From the NCBI RefSeq assembly GCF_027596085.1, contig NC_072449.1, positions 22,194,334 to 22,258,333 on the forward strand: 64,000 nt of DNA, given 5' to 3'. Below are positions 36,924 through 48,559 of this stretch, in pieces (position 1 is the first letter of the stretch; each line of letters starts with the position of its first letter). The notes under the pieces are model-generated. The model had not been told where the DNA came from. It saw nothing but the letters and a program-made list of their open reading frames with translations, and made no database searches. Origin of the DNA: Anoplopoma fimbria. Its lineage: Eukaryota; Chordata; Actinopteri; Perciformes; Anoplopomatidae. A program made the position numbers and the translations under genes.

Positions 36924-37174
36924 ACTTTGCTAAGTGTAAAAATTATAGAAAGACATAAATTGCATTTCTATAAAAGTAGCTGCTATTCCTAATCAGTCCA
37001 CTGGGGGTCGCACTGTATCAGTAAGAGCATGCCATAGAATCTATGGCAAAACAAGTAAAGAGTAAGAGTAGCGATTTACACTGAGAACCAGAACTAAACA
37101 GCAGATGGCATCAACCCGCCTTTTTTAATGCGTCCGGTCTTTTGCTGTCAAAAGCGTGACACCCTCACCCCCAA

Positions 37175-38974
37175 ATGTCTCTGTCAAAAAAGAGAAAAGT
37201 GGACACAGAGTGCAGAGTTTTCCAAGAAAAATGGACCACATCCTATTTTTTTACAAAGGTAACTGGAAAACCTGTGTGTTTGTTGTGTTCGCAGCAAGTT
37301 TCTGTGCTCAAAGAATATAATATTCGGCGCCACTATGAGACTCACCATGGCGAAAAATACGACCGCTTGCAAGGACAACTGAGAAAAGAGAAGATAAATG
37401 ACCTGCTAGCAAGTCTAAAGAAACAACAGTCCGTTTTTACCCGGAGCCGAGAGATAAGTGATGCAGCAGTGAAAGCTAGCTACCTTATTGCTAACGAAAT
37501 AGCATCAGCCTCAAAGCCATACTGTGAGGGTGAGTTCGTGAAAACATGCATGCTGAAGGCTGCAGAAATCGTGTGCCCCGAGAAGCGACAGGCTTTTGCC
37601 AACATTAGCCTAACGAGGAATACTGTGACGGATAGGATTGCTGATCTTTCAGCAGATTTGGATAGCCAAAAGAAGCATAAAGTCAAGTCATTGTAGCATT
37701 TTCAGTTGCAATCGATGAGAGCACTGACATTACAGATGTTGCTCAACTGGCCATATTCATTCGTGGTGTTGATGAGACTTTGGCGGTCACCGAGGAGTTC
37801 CTTGAGTTGGTACCTATGACAGACACCACTACAGCGAATTACATTTTTAGCGCTCTTTTTGAAGCGCTGGACCGGGTCGGAGTGGACTGGACCCGTGCTG
37901 TCAGTGTGGCTACAGACGGCGCACCATCAATGATCGGGAGAAAAACAGGCGTTGTGGCAAAATTCAGGGAGAAAGTACAAGCTGCAAATGGAGGACAAAG
38001 TTTTTGGACATTTCACTGTATTTTGCACCAGGAGGCATTGTGTTGCAAGTCGTTAAAAATGGATCACGTCATGAAAGTGGTTGTCCAAACTGTTAACTTC
38101 ATCCGAGCCAGAGGGCTGAATCACCGTCAGTTTGACAGCCTCCTCAGTGATAAAGACATCACCTGTGGCCTACCATACCACACTGAAGTAAGGTGGTTAA
38201 GCCGAGGTGCCATGCTGAAGCGTTTTTTTGATCTACGAGAGGAAATTGGACAGTTCATGGAGAAAAAGGGCAAACCAGTGCATGAATTAAAAAACCCAGA
38301 ATGGCTGCAGGACCTTGCATTTATGGTGGATATTACAGAGCACTTGAATAACCTGAACAAGATGCTGCAAGGCCGTAAGAAAGTTGTCACACAATATTAT
38401 GACAGCATTTAAGTTGAAGCTGACTTTGTGGGAGACACAGCTGTCAAGTGGTGCCGCTGCTCATTTCCCTCATCTAAGAAATGTGCAAATGACCGGAGTT
38501 ACTGCTGACATGAGTCGCTACAAAGACAAAATTACGGAATTGCTGCGGGAGTTTGAGCAGCGGTTTCAGGTCTTTGGTGAGCTTGAGACCGAGTTTGCAG
38601 TTTTTCGCTCGCCATTTACAGTTAAGGCTGCGGATCTGCCCGTCGACATACAGCTTGAGATAATTGACTTACAATGTGATCAGGATTTAAAGGACAAATT
38701 TGCCTCGTTGGACTTGGACACATTTTATCGGTATCTTTTGCCAGGATACCCCAAATTGACAGCCCTGGCAGCAAAAGTTTTGAGCATGTTTGGGACCACC
38801 TACCTGTGTGAACAAGTGTTCTCTGTAATGAACATCACAAAAACAAAGCTTCGCTCAAGACTCACACACAAGCACTTGAATGATATTCTTAAATTGGCTG
38901 CTACTCAGGATTTTAAGCCTGATATTGATGCACTTGTGAGGGCTAAAAGATGCCAAGTTTCAGGAGAAAATTAA
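37175..38974 (+). pseudogene. hAT transposase (GTF2IRD2-like/Charlie-type), two frameshifts
   Basis: Three overlapping reading segments together span about 600 codons, the expected length for this family. Segment 1 (37175-37696) has a basic start (MSLSKKRKV) and a BED-like zinc finger with C35-x2-C38 and H53/H57-H58. Segment 2 is open from about 37681 to 38412. It carries the first acidic motif IDEST (Asp at 37714-37716), the second motif ATDGAPSM (Asp at 37915-37917) and the family C-x2-H motif (HCILHQEAL). Segment 3 (38384-38974) carries the hAT C-terminal dimerisation region, including LCEQVFSVMN (Glu at 38810-38812) and KLRSRLTHKHLNDIL. Frame moves from 2 to 1 near 37681-37691 and back to 2 near 38385-38410. 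This is best explained by a net 1-base loss followed by a net 1-base gain. No internal nonsense codon is needed beyond those caused by the shifts. The start was chosen as the first ATG before the zinc finger. The protein would cut and paste the element; as it stands it cannot be made full length. Confidence 0.9.
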
Positions 38975-39555
38975 TCGGTGAGTTGACCTACTTCATGTAA
39001 GACAAGGCTTCAGACACTTTTGCATCCTGAAGAACACAGTTCTGTGAAAATGAAAACGTACTGTTGAAATATTTGACACTGAACATTGTGCAATATAATG
39101 TCAATCAGCAGCTTCAGTACAAAAGAGTTTGGTTTGATGGAACACTGTGGCTCATGCACTGCCCCAACTTTTTTTCAATGTATAAATTCTATATTTTCAA
39201 GGCAAGAGGGGTAACTTAACCTCCTTACTTAATAGCTCCCACGTTTGTTTGTATTTTGTGGTGAGTCAGTTCAGGTGTACAGATAACTACACAGATGTAG
39301 AAATGTTAGTTAGTACATTTAAAATATTTTTTAGATCTTGAGAAGTTTATTTGGCTGATGTCTGAGTTTTTGGTCTTTATGTTTCTAGTTTATTGTAGAA
39401 AGACCTTAAAATAGGGTTTATCATCCAAAAACCTTCACCAATGATTTAAACATAGAGAAATATTGTCGTTATGTATGCGTTATTATGCTATGATTTTACT
39501 GGTCTGGCCCACTTGAGATCAAAGTGGGCAGTATGTGGCCCCTTAACTAAAATGA

Positions 39556-39569
39556 GTTTGACACCCCTG
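39556..39569 (-). repeat. hAT right terminal inverted repeat
   Basis: GTTTGACACCCCTG pairs perfectly with the left end. Just inside, TGGCCCCTTAACTAAAATGA is typical of the right subterminal region of Charlie-like fish hAT elements (family knowledge from memory). Confidence 0.93.
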
Positions 39570-39577
39570 TTTTAGAC
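39570..39577. repeat. Right 8-bp target-site duplication of hAT element
   Basis: TTTTAGAC directly follows the terminal ...CACCCCTG and is identical to the left copy. This fixes the right boundary of the element. Confidence 0.93.
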
Positions 39578-42043
39578 GATGTGACTTGCACTTTGTTTGA
39601 AAGCACACCTGACACTCCACTTTAGATTGATCCTGTCCCGGTCACTGCAGTAGTGGCAATGTTTTTTTCAAGTTTTCTAAAAAATGTATTTGCAGAATAA
39701 ATTCACTTCCTGCCCCACATCATTCACCAGGGCAGAGTGTTACTTGAGCTCAAGCATTGATCTCCCTCAGTGCCGCTGCCTATACAAATCCACTCCAGCC
39801 CATCACTTTCTATTACTGCTGAGGCTGAGCGCCAACCTGTATATGAAAAAACATCCAGCCCAGTCACAAGTTCTACCACCAGCTTTACACCAGCAAGGAG
39901 GAGCTCTGACAATGGCAAACGAGAGCTGCTCAGAGTGGAGACACTGCATTGGAGGAGATAAAATAAAAAATAAACTGACAAATGTTGATGGATCATAAAA
40001 GCATGCAGCATCCAGCATGCTTAATTGGATTCTTGTCAAGTCAGATGGATATTCTTCTTCTTCATACAGTTCTCTAATCGTACTGGGTCCCAGAATACTG
40101 AGCCTCTGTGTTGGCAGTTCTGTTTCACAACCGGCAGCCTGAAGTCTCCCTCCCTGCCTCGTCACTGTGATCGCTGTCACACTTAGAAGATCGTGCCTTT
40201 TGTGGAAAAAAACAAATTTGTAGTCCTGACCCTGGCAACAATCCTCAAAATCTGTGCATTCTTTGATCATCTAGTGGGGACACTCTTCAAATCTCATATA
40301 TTGCCTTTTGTCCACTCTGACTTCTTGTGCTGATGCTTCCCTTTGTGAAGGAAATAGTGCAGCTTGTTCCTAATGCCCTGCCAAGCTCCATCTGTTGATC
40401 TCTGCCTGTGTCTCAGCGCCCATATTCACCCGTCTCTGTAGGGTTTGTTACCTGTTTCTCCCCTCCTAATGGGAAAATCACTGGTGGTAACTGAGTGGTT
40501 AGTTTCAATCCCCTCTAACTGAGAGGTAGTTTCATTCTGTGCTATCCCAGTGTATATTCTGAAATGAACCTTCCAACCAACAGCCAAACAAAGGTTTAAC
40601 ATCGTGACAAAGACTTTGAGGTCACCATGCAGTCGGAGCACAAATATGTCAGTTACCAGTTTTCCATGTTTTACCTCCTCATCCATTATTTAAATGAAAG
40701 TTTTAGCGCCACACTTCCTTAGGATGTATTGTACTTCAATCTACAATAAGTTACATCCTCCACTATGTGTCATTCATGGTCGGAAGGAGGGAGGAGGCCA
40801 GAAAGGTTGGATAGGGCTTTAACCAGTTGTAATTTTTTCCCACATCACAATGTTTACCTACGGTGCCAAAGTCTATTATTTAATTTGGGTTTCCTGTAGT
40901 TTTAATACTCCACTCTGCCTCAAGTCCAAACTTCTGTTAATCTGTGCTTAGTTTTGTTTCAGCTCTGCTACATCGTCTTTACTTTGAGTCCAACCTTACC
41001 TCTTACCGCCGTTTGGCCTGTAGATGAGCTCAGTGGTGGAGCAGGGAGCAGGGAGGCAACATTAGCGCCATGCAGAGCAGCAGCACTCTGATTTACTGTT
41101 CCCAGGGCTGGTGATTGAGGAGAGCATTACGTCACAGCTGATAGATCAGAGAGTCTTACAGCAGAGTGGAGCTCCATCAACTGCTGCTGACAGTAGCGTT
41201 AGTGCTGACAACCGACCAAAATGGGTTTATGAAAGAAAACACAGATGCTCAATGCCCTGACACAAAATAGTGAGGGAGCTTTCATGCACACAAACACACA
41301 TGCATACACTGCAGGCACATAATTCTTGAGCGCAAACACTCGCATTCAATAAAACACATGAAGACATTATTGCAGTATAAGAAGATCTGGAAAACACAGT
41401 TGCTCCAATAAAGTGACAACCTGAGAAATAAAAAAAACATGGAGTAGCAAGAAGGATGTGAAGGACTACTTTAAGCTCTACAGTATTTTCACGTTAGTTA
41501 ATATATTGGTTATTATTTCTTCGTGGGTGGCACTTACTGTCATCTCACATAAATGTTTCCTCTGACAATTCAAAGGCATGTAGGTGGAGACTTTAATTTG
41601 CTCGTAAGTGTCTTTGTTTTTAATTTTTCTGACAAACACTTTTTTTTCACGACTGAGTATTTCACTTTTAGTCTGTCTGACAGCCATATTTTTCTTATTA
41701 ATAGAAACTTTTACGTTTTTATACATGTATTTATTTTTATTATTTTTATTAAATATTTTATTTCATATCTTAAATAGGTAAAAAAAAGATTCAATAAAAT
41801 ACATTTTTTTTATTTTTTACTTTTATAAGAGCCAAAATGAGTCTCATGTGTTGCCTGTTACATCACGTTTTAATGCCTTTTTTAACGCCTTTTTCATTAT
41901 TATTATCTTTGATGTGACAATATGAAAATTCCACGTCTGGTCAAAAGTAATTTAGCACAGGGGTACTGGTACAGTACATCAAATTGTAGCATTAAATAAG
42001 TTAAATTAATAGAAAATAAATAATTGTCGGTTATATTTTTTAG
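39578..42043. other. Non-coding flank right of the hAT insertion
   Basis: 39720-40330 and 40960-41230 are balanced and repeat-poor. 41550-41900 is extremely T/A-rich. Overlapping short frames on both strands at about 39.7-40.3 kb look like chance. Confidence 0.45.
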
Positions 42044-42160
42044 CTCTGGGATGGACTGGCGACCTGTCTCGGGTACACTACCTCTAAGTATGCTGGGATA
42101 TGCTCCAGCCCCCTGCAACCCTGGACAGGACAAATGGTATAAAAAAATGGATGGATGGAT
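42044..42160 (+). repeat. Fish LINE/SINE 3' tail with (GGAT)n end
   Basis: TGGGATGGACTGGCGACCTG, then GGGATATGCTCCAGCCCCCTG and CCTGGACAGGACAAATGG, ending in ATGGATGGATGGAT. This order and the GGAT-repeat tail match a common fish non-LTR/SINE 3' end, probably L2-related. Only the 3' part (about 117 bp) is present, consistent with 5' truncation on the + strand. Confidence 0.75.
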
Positions 42161-45100
42161 TTTTCATCTCCATTCATTTACTCACCGCTCAATGTCAGAT
42201 CCCAGTAAAAGGTTTGATGTATTGCTCTAAAAAAATAGGCTTTCAAAAAACATGTCAGGAAAAGCTTAAAAAAGGTATTTAAGTTGGTAAGTTATTTAAA
42301 ATATACTTGTGCATCTGAAAATATTGATTTTACAGTAGCCAGACGCTGCAGTTACATAATGACTCACTGTGTTGAATACATGCATGATGAAGCTACAGTT
42401 ATGAAGAAAGAATGACATATTTTCTGACTAAACTTTAATGGACCTCCAATATAGAACTGAATGAAGTTAATTAGTTTTTTCTAATCTATATATTATCAAA
42501 CCATTAACCAACACATTAATATTCTCCTATAATCCACAATTTAATGTGCATTTTCCTCTTATGGAACCTTAGCAACAAACCATACTTTGATCTACCCGGC
42601 AACAACAGCGGAAACATGGGTGCTATAGGCCCTGCATGCCAACTGCTTATCAACACGAATGCTAATGTGACCTTTATCATTAGAAACAAAATTATGAATG
42701 AGATTCAAATTCAATAGCTGGCAGACATGAAACATATTCACTCACTCGACATGAACCTAACGCTCTCACTCTCAGAGAACTGGTTAATGGAAGTTAGTGT
42801 GTTTGAGCGACATGAACGTGTCGCTGACAACAAGGAAGACAAATGTAGAGATGATCGGTGATACAAGCTCATGCGCACATATTTCACTTCATTGCAAAAG
42901 TACACTGACTGATTTAAGGTCATTTCTAATTTAGCTAAAAAAGAACAGCCTGAAAGCTTCACTATTCACTATATAGGCAGGAATAGGTAAATATTTTAAT
43001 AATGACAGGGTTCATCTGAGGTGGAAGAAATAGTCTGCGTTCTATATATAATATAGTTGAGGCCAGTTATATGCCTGCATACATACTGTATGATCACTGT
43101 CAGAGCCATTATTTTTACATAGCAAGACAGATGACGTAAACATTTATAAACATACCTGTGTTCATCCTCTGTCTATAACGCTCCATTTTAGAGAAAAAAA
43201 TAATTCTAATGAGCATGCACATGACATAGTAAGAGGATCCAAATCTGAATGGCTTGTTGAATCATTTGTATACTGATCTAGGCAGCCCACAAAAACAGAG
43301 TTGTCCTATATCACAGTTTGGTGATTGGTAGGCATTCCGGATACCCAAATGTCTTTGCACAAGTATTGAAAAAGGTCATTTTCATCCTTTAAGGCCCCAA
43401 AAGTTTCATGCATGGGTGAGAGTTGTTTTCTATGAATATCATCCCCTTGACTAAAACCCTTCTCTCACCCACCTCCTGACATACTGTATCCACATTGAGC
43501 TGAGCACTTCACTTACTCTGTATCACACACAGAGGTGAGAAAAGCTCACACCACTTATAGATAGAATCACTACTCCATATACTGCTGGCTGGTTGATACT
43601 CTAACAATGCATCACATTTTATGAGCTCATCAAACGTTCTGCATGTAAAATCTTATTCTGCAAAATTACTGGTTACTGGTAGGACATCACATCTTAAAGA
43701 TATTATATAAAGTACAATACCTCTGGAATGCATTGAAGCAAAATATATAGTTTTATAAAATATTAAGTAGGTTGAAATAACGTGCAAGTAAATCAGAAAT
43801 ATACTGCAATCCCTAGATACCTTACGTCACTCTATATGATCAATTTTCAATCAGCAAATATACCATATATGTTTTGCTTTAATACTTTACTATCTTTACT
43901 TTCTACTAACTAAATAAGAGTATGCCAACAATTCAGGATACTGATACTGTATTCACAAACAGTGACACATATGCATGCATTCTCAACAAAAGTTGTATAG
44001 TGCTAAATGTTCAAAAAGTAAGTGAGATTTTTTGGGGGATCAAACGGTCACATTGCTAATTAGCTGCACAGCTGCAGTGCAGCAGAAATAAAGGACTCCC
44101 TTCAATTATCCCTAATCAGATGTTATAATACAAAGGCTGTCTGATAAGCATTATTCCTGAAACGTTTCCGTGATGACAGGATGTGTGTAATGTGTATTTG
44201 CAGTATGGTATGTGCTTATTAACACTAATCTATGGACTTCCTGAGGACATTAGATGGGTGCCTCATATGGCATATGGCATCCTGAAAAAAACTAGGAAGC
44301 ACTTTACTTCCACTCAAATAGGAACCACCCTGAATCCACAGCTGACAGTTATGTAAAGTGTAAATGTTTCAGTTTTAAATCTCCAGAAATAAATCATGGT
44401 TTCACAATTCCTCATCTCACACCGTTGCTACCTCTTGTTATGCCTTGAGCAAACTCTTTTGCATCCCACCCAGGCTGGGAGAGATGAGCCCTGTTATCCA
44501 GATTGAGGTGAGAGAGGGGTTGGTCTCCTGCCTCCAGCACCATCTGCTCCAAAGGGCCACTTTTAGAAATGCTGAATAGACATTACTGTACTTGCAAACA
44601 CAGACGGTGATTATCAGATCCATGACATCATCTATACAGACATGGCAGATGGACTATTAAATGTTTTAGAGGTAACTGACCCTGAACCATGTGAATACTA
44701 CTGTACCAGCGTTCCTATAACCTGATATACAGTCAGACCTTTCTGAGAAAAAACATTTTGACCAACATGTCTTATAATCTGTGTCACAAATACCCTGTAA
44801 CAACAAAACTCTGAGTATAAGCATTATATAATCTGTAAATAGCAATACATTTAACATTCATTCATGTAAATTGTTAATCTGAATTCTGAAAAACTCATTG
44901 TAGAGAAACTGTGTCAGTAAAAGTCTTGAAATCCTGAGACAAAGTACAGATGTCAGCAATGGCTCCTCATTTGTTATACCATACCTATTTAACAGGGAGA
45001 CATTTTTTAAGTATTAGGGGGCATGCTTTACATAGTCATTATTTTCCAAAAGGTGTTCTTTAAGGGTTCAACACTTGGTCCACTCTTCTTGTTTTTCATT

Positions 45101-45324
45101 ACACAATGTAAGTATGAATTGTAATGCTGCCGACACACAACTGTACAAATAGCTTGTGCTGATAACAGAAATATATGTAAAATATGTGAACAACCAAGTG
45201 CAAATGCTATCCCCATATTTAAATTATATCCCACGTGGCCATTTGGAACAAGTATAAACATTTTTGACATATGAACTAGTTCTGATTTGGCAAACTCAAG
45301 AAATGTTTCCAAAGCCAAACAATA
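42161..45324. other. Non-coding stretch, AT-rich
   Basis: No gene, RNA or transposon end recognised. AT-rich throughout with scattered short direct repeats (for example CATATGGCATATGGCAT near 44265). Confidence 0.45.
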
Positions 45325-45432
45325 GCTCCTCTTGATCCTCTTGACTACTACAATGCTCTTTTAACTGGAGTATTTCCAAAAATCTCACATGGAAAGGCAG
45401 CCAACATTAAACTTCTGTAGATTCTCAAATAA
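45325..45432 (+). mobile_element. LINE reverse-transcriptase remnant (L2/CR1-like)
   Basis: Frame from 45340 reads LDYYNALLTGVFPKIS. This closely resembles the LDYCNALLTGLPKKS motif near the C-terminal end of reverse transcriptase in fish non-LTR retrotransposons. Only about 20 codons are recognisable, and the expected following QNAAAR motif is not apparent. It is therefore a short old fragment. The clade assignment is tentative. Confidence 0.5.
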
Positions 45433-46564
45433 ACATCTTAAGTCTTTTATTTACATTAAAATATTATTATTCTAACCTCTTTATTGTATTTTGATTTTTC
45501 AGTTTGTCACATTTTTAAATATTGATGTGTTAAAATTGTTTTGTCTCTAAACAATTTAATGGAAAGCTCAGAGTTTATTATCATTACATGTGGAAGGATT
45601 AAAATCCAAGCCATTGTTTTTATATTAATAGACAATAAAGCCTGAAATACCCACGGTGTGTTTAAAGCCTCAGGCTCATATTAACTCAAGCAAAAACAAC
45701 TGGTGCCTAGAGAGAGAAAATAAAGGCATTCGGGCAACTAGATCAGAGCCGCAGTCCAACCTTTGAACCTAGGAACGAGAGAAACCGTGCCTGAGAGGGA
45801 GGGGGAGTATTAACCAAAGGGAGAGGCAGGGCTGCAGTAAGTGGGACCCGGGTGGGAGTTTCCGTGTCAGTGGGCTCATCTTACAGCCTCCCTGATGGAC
45901 CACAGTGACGTCCCCCAGGGTCCAGATGGGATTCAGTGGTCAGCTCTGTGACAGCTGGTGAAGGGTGGTCAGGGCTCATGCATAATGGAGGCTCAGCAGA
46001 CCACACCACAACCTGACTGCCGCACTGATGTGGAAGTAGTTCCATCACAGTGTCAATACTGCAGGGTTACTGGAATATTAACTGCTGTTTAAGGACGACA
46101 CCCCGCTATGAGAAGCATTTTATATCAATCTGATTTAAACATTTTGTAAAAGCCAACAGAGCATTTTGCTTAAAATGTTAATTGATACTGAATTGACTCA
46201 CTTTCAACGTGTGTGTCATTTTCATAGTTTTTACCCAACTTTAAGATAACATTATACTCAGGTAGGTAGCATTTGAGGTTTAGGAACATGGGAACATCAC
46301 TACAACTAAGGCCAACGGGGCAAGAAACATGAGCACTCAGCAGCCAAGCCAACAGGTTATCCTGCTTATCTAAACCACTTGTTTTTATGGTAAAACTGAA
46401 AGTGAGAACCGAAAAGTCTGTTAAACCTTGTTTTTTTGACCAGTTAGGGTCGGTGGGAACTGTGAAGATAACAGTGACATATCATCACTTTTAAAGTTAC
46501 ATACTTACACATCCAGCAAATACAGAGTAACATTAAGATTTATTGGGAATTGTGCTTGTGTCAA
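45433..46564. other. Non-coding; GC-richer block near 45.8-46.0 kb
   Basis: 45700-46030 is distinctly GC-richer than its surroundings and contains a CRE-half-like GTGACGTCCC at about 45905. This could be a regulatory element. No open frame of note. Confidence 0.35.
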
Positions 46565-46720
46565 CTTGATAAGTCCAATATTTACTCTCTTTTTCACTCT
46601 GTTTTTGGTCTCCACCAACTCCTGAGGGAAATGTATGGCTCTTTAGCTGCTAAATGCTCCACTATGTCCAACAGCTAATTGCTAACTTTGTCCATCTGCT
46701 GTTTTGTACTGAGGATGTTT
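46565..46720 (+). repeat. Fish dispersed repeat 'GGCTCTTTAGCTGCTAAATG'
   Basis: TTTTCACTCTGTTTTTGGTC, TCCACCAACTCCTGAGGGAA, GGCTCTTTAGCTGCTAAATG, CTCCACTATGTCCAACAGCT and GCTAACTTTGTCCATCTGCT are consecutive blocks of a repeat I recognise as common in percomorph genomes. The class is unknown to me. Confidence 0.6.
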
Positions 46721-47982
46721 TACTTATTTTTGTGAGTTTGACTTGATTTTGATTGGATAATAATTAACAGCTTCGATTTCCTCTTTGTCTATCCAGGGTT
46801 TTTGTTTAAGTCTGATTAGCCGATGGCTCATGTTTCTTGTGCTGTTCGGCTTCTTTTTAGTTCTTTTAACAACTGCCTTGGTGAATTATTATTACCACCA
46901 TGAACGATTGCCAAAAAAGCAAAACTAGGGCCCAGGTTGTATGCAACTTTAATTTCCCTTTAAGAAACCTGACTTGAAAGAGTATTTCTGTGAGCAGTGT
47001 AGTTCCTCCCAGAGCTTTACATTTCCAGGGCCCTGAGTACTCGCTTGTCAGTGTGTTGAGGAATCAACGCTACCAGCTATTCTGTTGAGAACGGACACAC
47101 TGCAGTACATCACCTCAATCAGTCATCCCAGCCCTCATAGACAGCCACCACCACGAGCGAACCGACCCCCATCCCCAACACAGCAGCGAGAAAGTGCTTA
47201 CCTAGGAGAAAAAAGACAGAGAGGACATTAAATCAGTGAGCATAATATTCTAGTGAGCAGAGGACTCGCTTTCACAGATTAGCCAATCTCTCCTCTGCAC
47301 AGTGTAGTGCCACAGAGTTTTAACCCTCTCTGGAGAAAAAGCTATACTCGGGTGCTCTGCATTTTCTAATGTGTGCTAAATACAGGCAGTAACTGTGGTC
47401 AATATGTGTGTCTGTGTCTCTCGGGGAACAATTAAAACACAGTAAATGTAACAAAAATGAACAACGAACATAATGGCAAATGGCTGCTATCTTATTTTTC
47501 TGAATATTCACAGAGCAGAAACTGCTGCACCGAGCCAAAGGAGGAGGGGTGAAAATGAAAAAAAGCAGATTGTGGGGACTCTGAGCTTTAGCATGGGAGG
47601 GACTGAGCCCTGCATTTAGTCCACAGCCCTGTGTGAAGTGTTTTTCACTCGGCTCGATCAAAAGACAAGGATGTCTTCCAATGCTGGATGTTACATCACA
47701 CAGCTTGATTCTTCACACTCTCTTATCCATTTCTCTGCTTATTTGTTTCCATTTAAGTCTAAGGACCTCACAACTCCTCCACCAAGCCAAGCAGCCAAAC
47801 AAACAAGGCTTAATGAACAATAGGAGGAAGGGTGCTGCACGACTACTGAGAGAAAATAAATGGAGATGCATGTTGTGTGTGCGGAATACTTCGCTGAATG
47901 GGATCTTGATCAATCAAGTACCTGCTGTTGACATACTGAAGTAAAGAAAAATATATTAGGAAAGTACAATTGGTTATTGTGC
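46721..47982. other. Non-coding, CNE-like
   Basis: 47000-47650 is balanced and repeat-free; the 113-codon minus-strand frame there (47320-47661) has no recognisable domain. No feature assigned. Confidence 0.35.
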
Positions 47983-47986
47983 TTAA

Positions 47987-48235
47987 AGGAATACTTCAGC
48001 CACAAAATGACCAGTTGTCTGTCGATTACTCACCCTATTTTACCTTTAAAAAAAACTTTAGAATCAAAACACAGGGGAAATTCTTGATGAATAATTGGGG
48101 GCTGCCTTTAATAATGGCAAAACTATACCAATGGGTCCGTTTTTTGTTGTTTGAAAAAAAATTCTGCGAAGAATTCAAGGTAACAGTGAGTGAGTAATTG
48201 ATATACAAATGGTATGTTTGTGGGTGAAGCATTAC
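47987..48235. mobile_element. piggyBac-type MITE with TTAA target sites
   Basis: A 249-bp element lies exactly between TTAA at 47983-47986 and TTAA at 48236-48239. Its left end (AGGAATACTTCAGCCACAAA...) and the reverse complement of its right end (AGTAATGCTTCACCCACAAA...) stay alignable for about 48 bp, to ATTACTCAC. TTAA duplications are the signature of piggyBac-type insertion. The element is too short to code and matches a common fish repeat beginning TTAAAGGAATAGTTCACC. Confidence 0.75.
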
Positions 48236-48359
48236 TTAAAGAGATGTCAATAAAATAGGATGTTACCATCTGGAGGTATAAATTATGCAAACCATTGGCA
48301 GAAGGGATAATATTTCACTTTAAAGCCCCCTATTTTGGGTTTCTAAACGGTATATAGAC

Positions 48360-48512
48360 ACTTAATAAATTAATTGTAACACACTATAATGTAGTTGTAA
48401 GCAAATATAATAGCATTTTTAAGTGTTGAATACTGTATATCAATTTTATGAACATTTAACATTTCCTAAGATTACAACTACATTATATTATATACTGTTA
48501 AATTTTATTATA
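48360..48512. repeat. AT-rich inverted-repeat (MITE-like) element
   Basis: TAATGTAGTTGTAA at 48387-48400 is perfectly inverted as TTACAACTACATTA at 48472-48485, with a 71-bp spacer. The arms extend imperfectly outward (ACTA/AATA). It resembles fish elements built from TTATAATGTAGTTATAAGC motifs. No target duplication could be fixed. Confidence 0.5.
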
Positions 48513-48559
48513 TTGTCAATTAGCAGTTGCATAAATTGCAGAGGTAAATATGTTCAAAT

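Larger units (their letters stand above)
36839..39569 (+). mobile_element. hAT-superfamily DNA transposon, nearly complete
   Basis: Seen: the element begins CAGGGGTGTCAAAC and ends GTTTGACACCCCTG, a perfect 14-bp inverted repeat. It is flanked on both sides by the same 8 bases, TTTTAGAC. An 8-bp target duplication and CAGGGGTGTCAAA-type ends are typical of hAT elements of the Charlie/GTF2IRD2-like kind. Inside lie about 335 bp of 5' flank, a transposase reading region (37175-38974) and about 595 bp of 3' flank. At 2.73 kb it has the size of an autonomous hAT element. Because the target duplication is unmutated and the termini match, I infer a fairly recent insertion, although the transposase is now frameshifted. 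It is the only element in the window with both ends and a recognisable full coding region. The subfamily name cannot be assigned without a repeat library. Confidence 0.95.

Noticed and set aside
36998..37012. CTCF-like site inside the hAT element
   Set aside because: CCACTGGGGGTCGC deviates at two core positions from the usual motif, and it lies in the transposon's 5' flank.
39724..40270. Minus-strand 155-codon frame and overlapping plus-strand frames
   Set aside because: No recognisable domain, no splice context, and competing frames of similar size on the opposite strand; most likely chance openness.
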